Assembly (NCBI RefSeq): GCF_001297125.1
Contig: NZ_LHPC01000034.1
Span: 310,001-374,000 of the forward strand
DNA: 64,000 nucleotides
Direction of reading: 5' to 3'
Source of the DNA: Pseudomonas sp. RIT-PI-q
GTDB taxonomy: Bacteria; Pseudomonadota; Gammaproteobacteria; Pseudomonadales; Pseudomonadaceae
The notes beneath the pieces are model-generated. The model worked only from the letters and a program-made list of their open reading frames with translations. It was not told where the DNA came from and made no database searches. Made by a program: the position numbers and the translations under genes. Below are positions 63,258 through 64,000 of this stretch, piece by piece; the stretch's first letter is position 1, and each line of letters opens with the position of its first letter.

Positions 63258-64000
63258 ATGACATCGCCTGAAGATTCGCCATTGTTCATTACCGCCTTGT
63301 CTAAAGGATTGGCCATTGTTTCCGTGTTTCGCGCGGGAAGCCAAAGTATGAGCTTAGGTGCAATTGTTGAGGCAACGGGTTTCAATAAGAGTACTATTCA
63401 GCGATCCGTTTTCACGTTAGAAGCCTTAGGGTATCTGTTCAAGGAGCCTGATACAAAACGGTTTAGGTTAACTCCTAAATCACTTGATCTCGGGGCTGGT
63501 TATTTACAGTCAAGCGATCTGATTGAGCGAGCAAATCCTTACCTCCACGAGCTGAATCGAAGTGTCGAAGAAAGCTGTAATTTATTAGAGCGTTCGGGCT
63601 TGGATATGATTTATGTGGCTCGATTCCCTAGTCACAAACAGATCCCGCTACACATCCAGTTGGGACAGCACCTACCCATTTTTTGCACGGCTGCTGGGAG
63701 AGCTTATTTATGTGCTCTGCCAGAGAGTGAGGGTGAGGCAATTCTGGTGGCTTCGAATCGTGTGTCGTATACAGCAGGAACGGTGATAGACATTGATCAA
63801 ATTCGACAGCTTGTGGCGGAGGCTCGTCAGGATGGTTATGCGCATTCCAACGAAGAGTTCTATGCCGGTGATATTGGCGTTGCCGCACCCGTTGTCAATG
63901 TAAATGGTTATCCATTAGGTGCGGTAAATATTTCTGTGCCGTTTAGTCGCTGGACGTTTGAGCAAGCCCGTAGTGAATTAGCGCCGAAGGTTATGAACAC
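63258..64000 (+). CDS. IclR-family regulator, copy 2 (cut by window edge)
   Basis: The start is ATG 63258, with AAAGGAAA upstream. The 247 residues seen are an IclR protein closely related to the one at 40474: N-K-S-T-I-Q-R-S-V-F-T-L-E-A-L-G-Y in the HTH, then I-F-C-T-A-A-G-R-A-Y-L in the effector domain. About 19 residues of the C-terminus lie beyond the window. It likely regulates the amine cluster through the TATCG-N5-CGATA sites. Confidence 0.92.
   Translation, partial: MTSPEDSPLFITALSKGLAIVSVFRAGSQSMSLGAIVEATGFNKSTIQRSVFTLEALGYLFKEPDTKRFRLTPKSLDLGAGYLQSSDLIERANPYLHELNRSVEESCNLLERSGLDMIYVARFPSHKQIPLHIQLGQHLPIFCTAAGRAYLCALPESEGEAILVASNRVSYTAGTVIDIDQIRQLVAEARQDGYAHSNEEFYAGDIGVAAPVVNVNGYPLGAVNISVPFSRWTFEQARSELAPKVMN

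Noticed and set aside
1..64000. CRISPR arrays, rRNA operons, prophage structural genes, integrase
   Set aside because: No regularly spaced repeats, no rRNA signature, no phage capsid or tail proteins and no tyrosine or serine integrase were seen in any frame.

Overview
The window reads as a chromosomal accessory stretch from a Pseudomonas-like gammaproteobacterium (fluorescens/putida/syringae-type). Signs of this are an orphan cbb3 oxidase pair (ccoN plus ccoQ), a PatD-type aldehyde dehydrogenase, Ohr/OhrR, a TorF-family porin, remnants of the csiR-glaH-lhgO-gabT locus, and IS5- and IS3-family insertion sequences. Many genes are broken, so much of the region appears to be decaying or mosaic. 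No rRNA, convincing tRNA or CRISPR array was seen.

Layout. 1-6.8 kb: cupin 3' end, a TetR regulator, an outer-membrane porin, about 2 kb of decayed DNA, patD and a LysR regulator. 7.1-12.1 kb: a peroxide-stress block with two OhrR-type MarR regulators, an intact ohr, a deleted second ohr, a CBS-domain protein and a frameshifted IS5-family element with a CTAA target duplication. Matching tandem palindromes precede both ohr copies. 12.3-18.3 kb: SDR with LysR, a dead TetR beside an MFS exporter that still carries a perfect operator-like palindrome, then LysR with an alpha/beta hydrolase. 19-21 kb: a soluble chemoreceptor with a C-terminal Cache-like region and a broken RecQ-like helicase.

22-32 kb holds the most unusual material. 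Four tightly packed genes encode a multi-pass coiled-coil membrane protein, a membrane-anchored vWA-like protein, a MotA/TolQ/ExbB-like channel protein with a very long coiled-coil tail, and a MotB/ExbD-topology partner with Glu in place of the usual Asp at the start of its single membrane helix and no OmpA-type domain. They are followed by a secreted Cys-containing protein and by a protein with an ADP-ribosyltransferase-like (or FRG-like) residue pattern. It resembles the energy-transducing half of Zorya-type defence but with different partners, and is my main candidate for an undescribed system. Downstream are orphan ccoNQ, SDR and MFS remnants, a eukaryotic-like Ser/Thr kinase, an unknown protein and an intact-looking IS3-family element.

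40-64 kb is a catabolic region. An intact cluster (TetR, amino-acid permease, aldehyde dehydrogenase, TorF porin, amidase, cupin, FAD amine oxidase, a PotFGHI-like ABC transporter, a sarcosine/opine-oxidase-like alpha-beta pair, IclR) probably takes up and degrades an amide- or N-substituted amine or polyamine-like compound. A second set (IclR, amidase, cupin, binding protein) lies upstream and is degenerate except for its IclR. Two operator families tie the region together: TATCG-N5-CGATA at both copies, and ATAAC-N4-GTTAT twice beside the TetR gene and once at the amine-oxidase promoter. Between the copies lies a wrecked csiR-glaH-lhgO-gabT locus, with glaH fused to the end of lhgO and gabT fused to a chemoreceptor tail.
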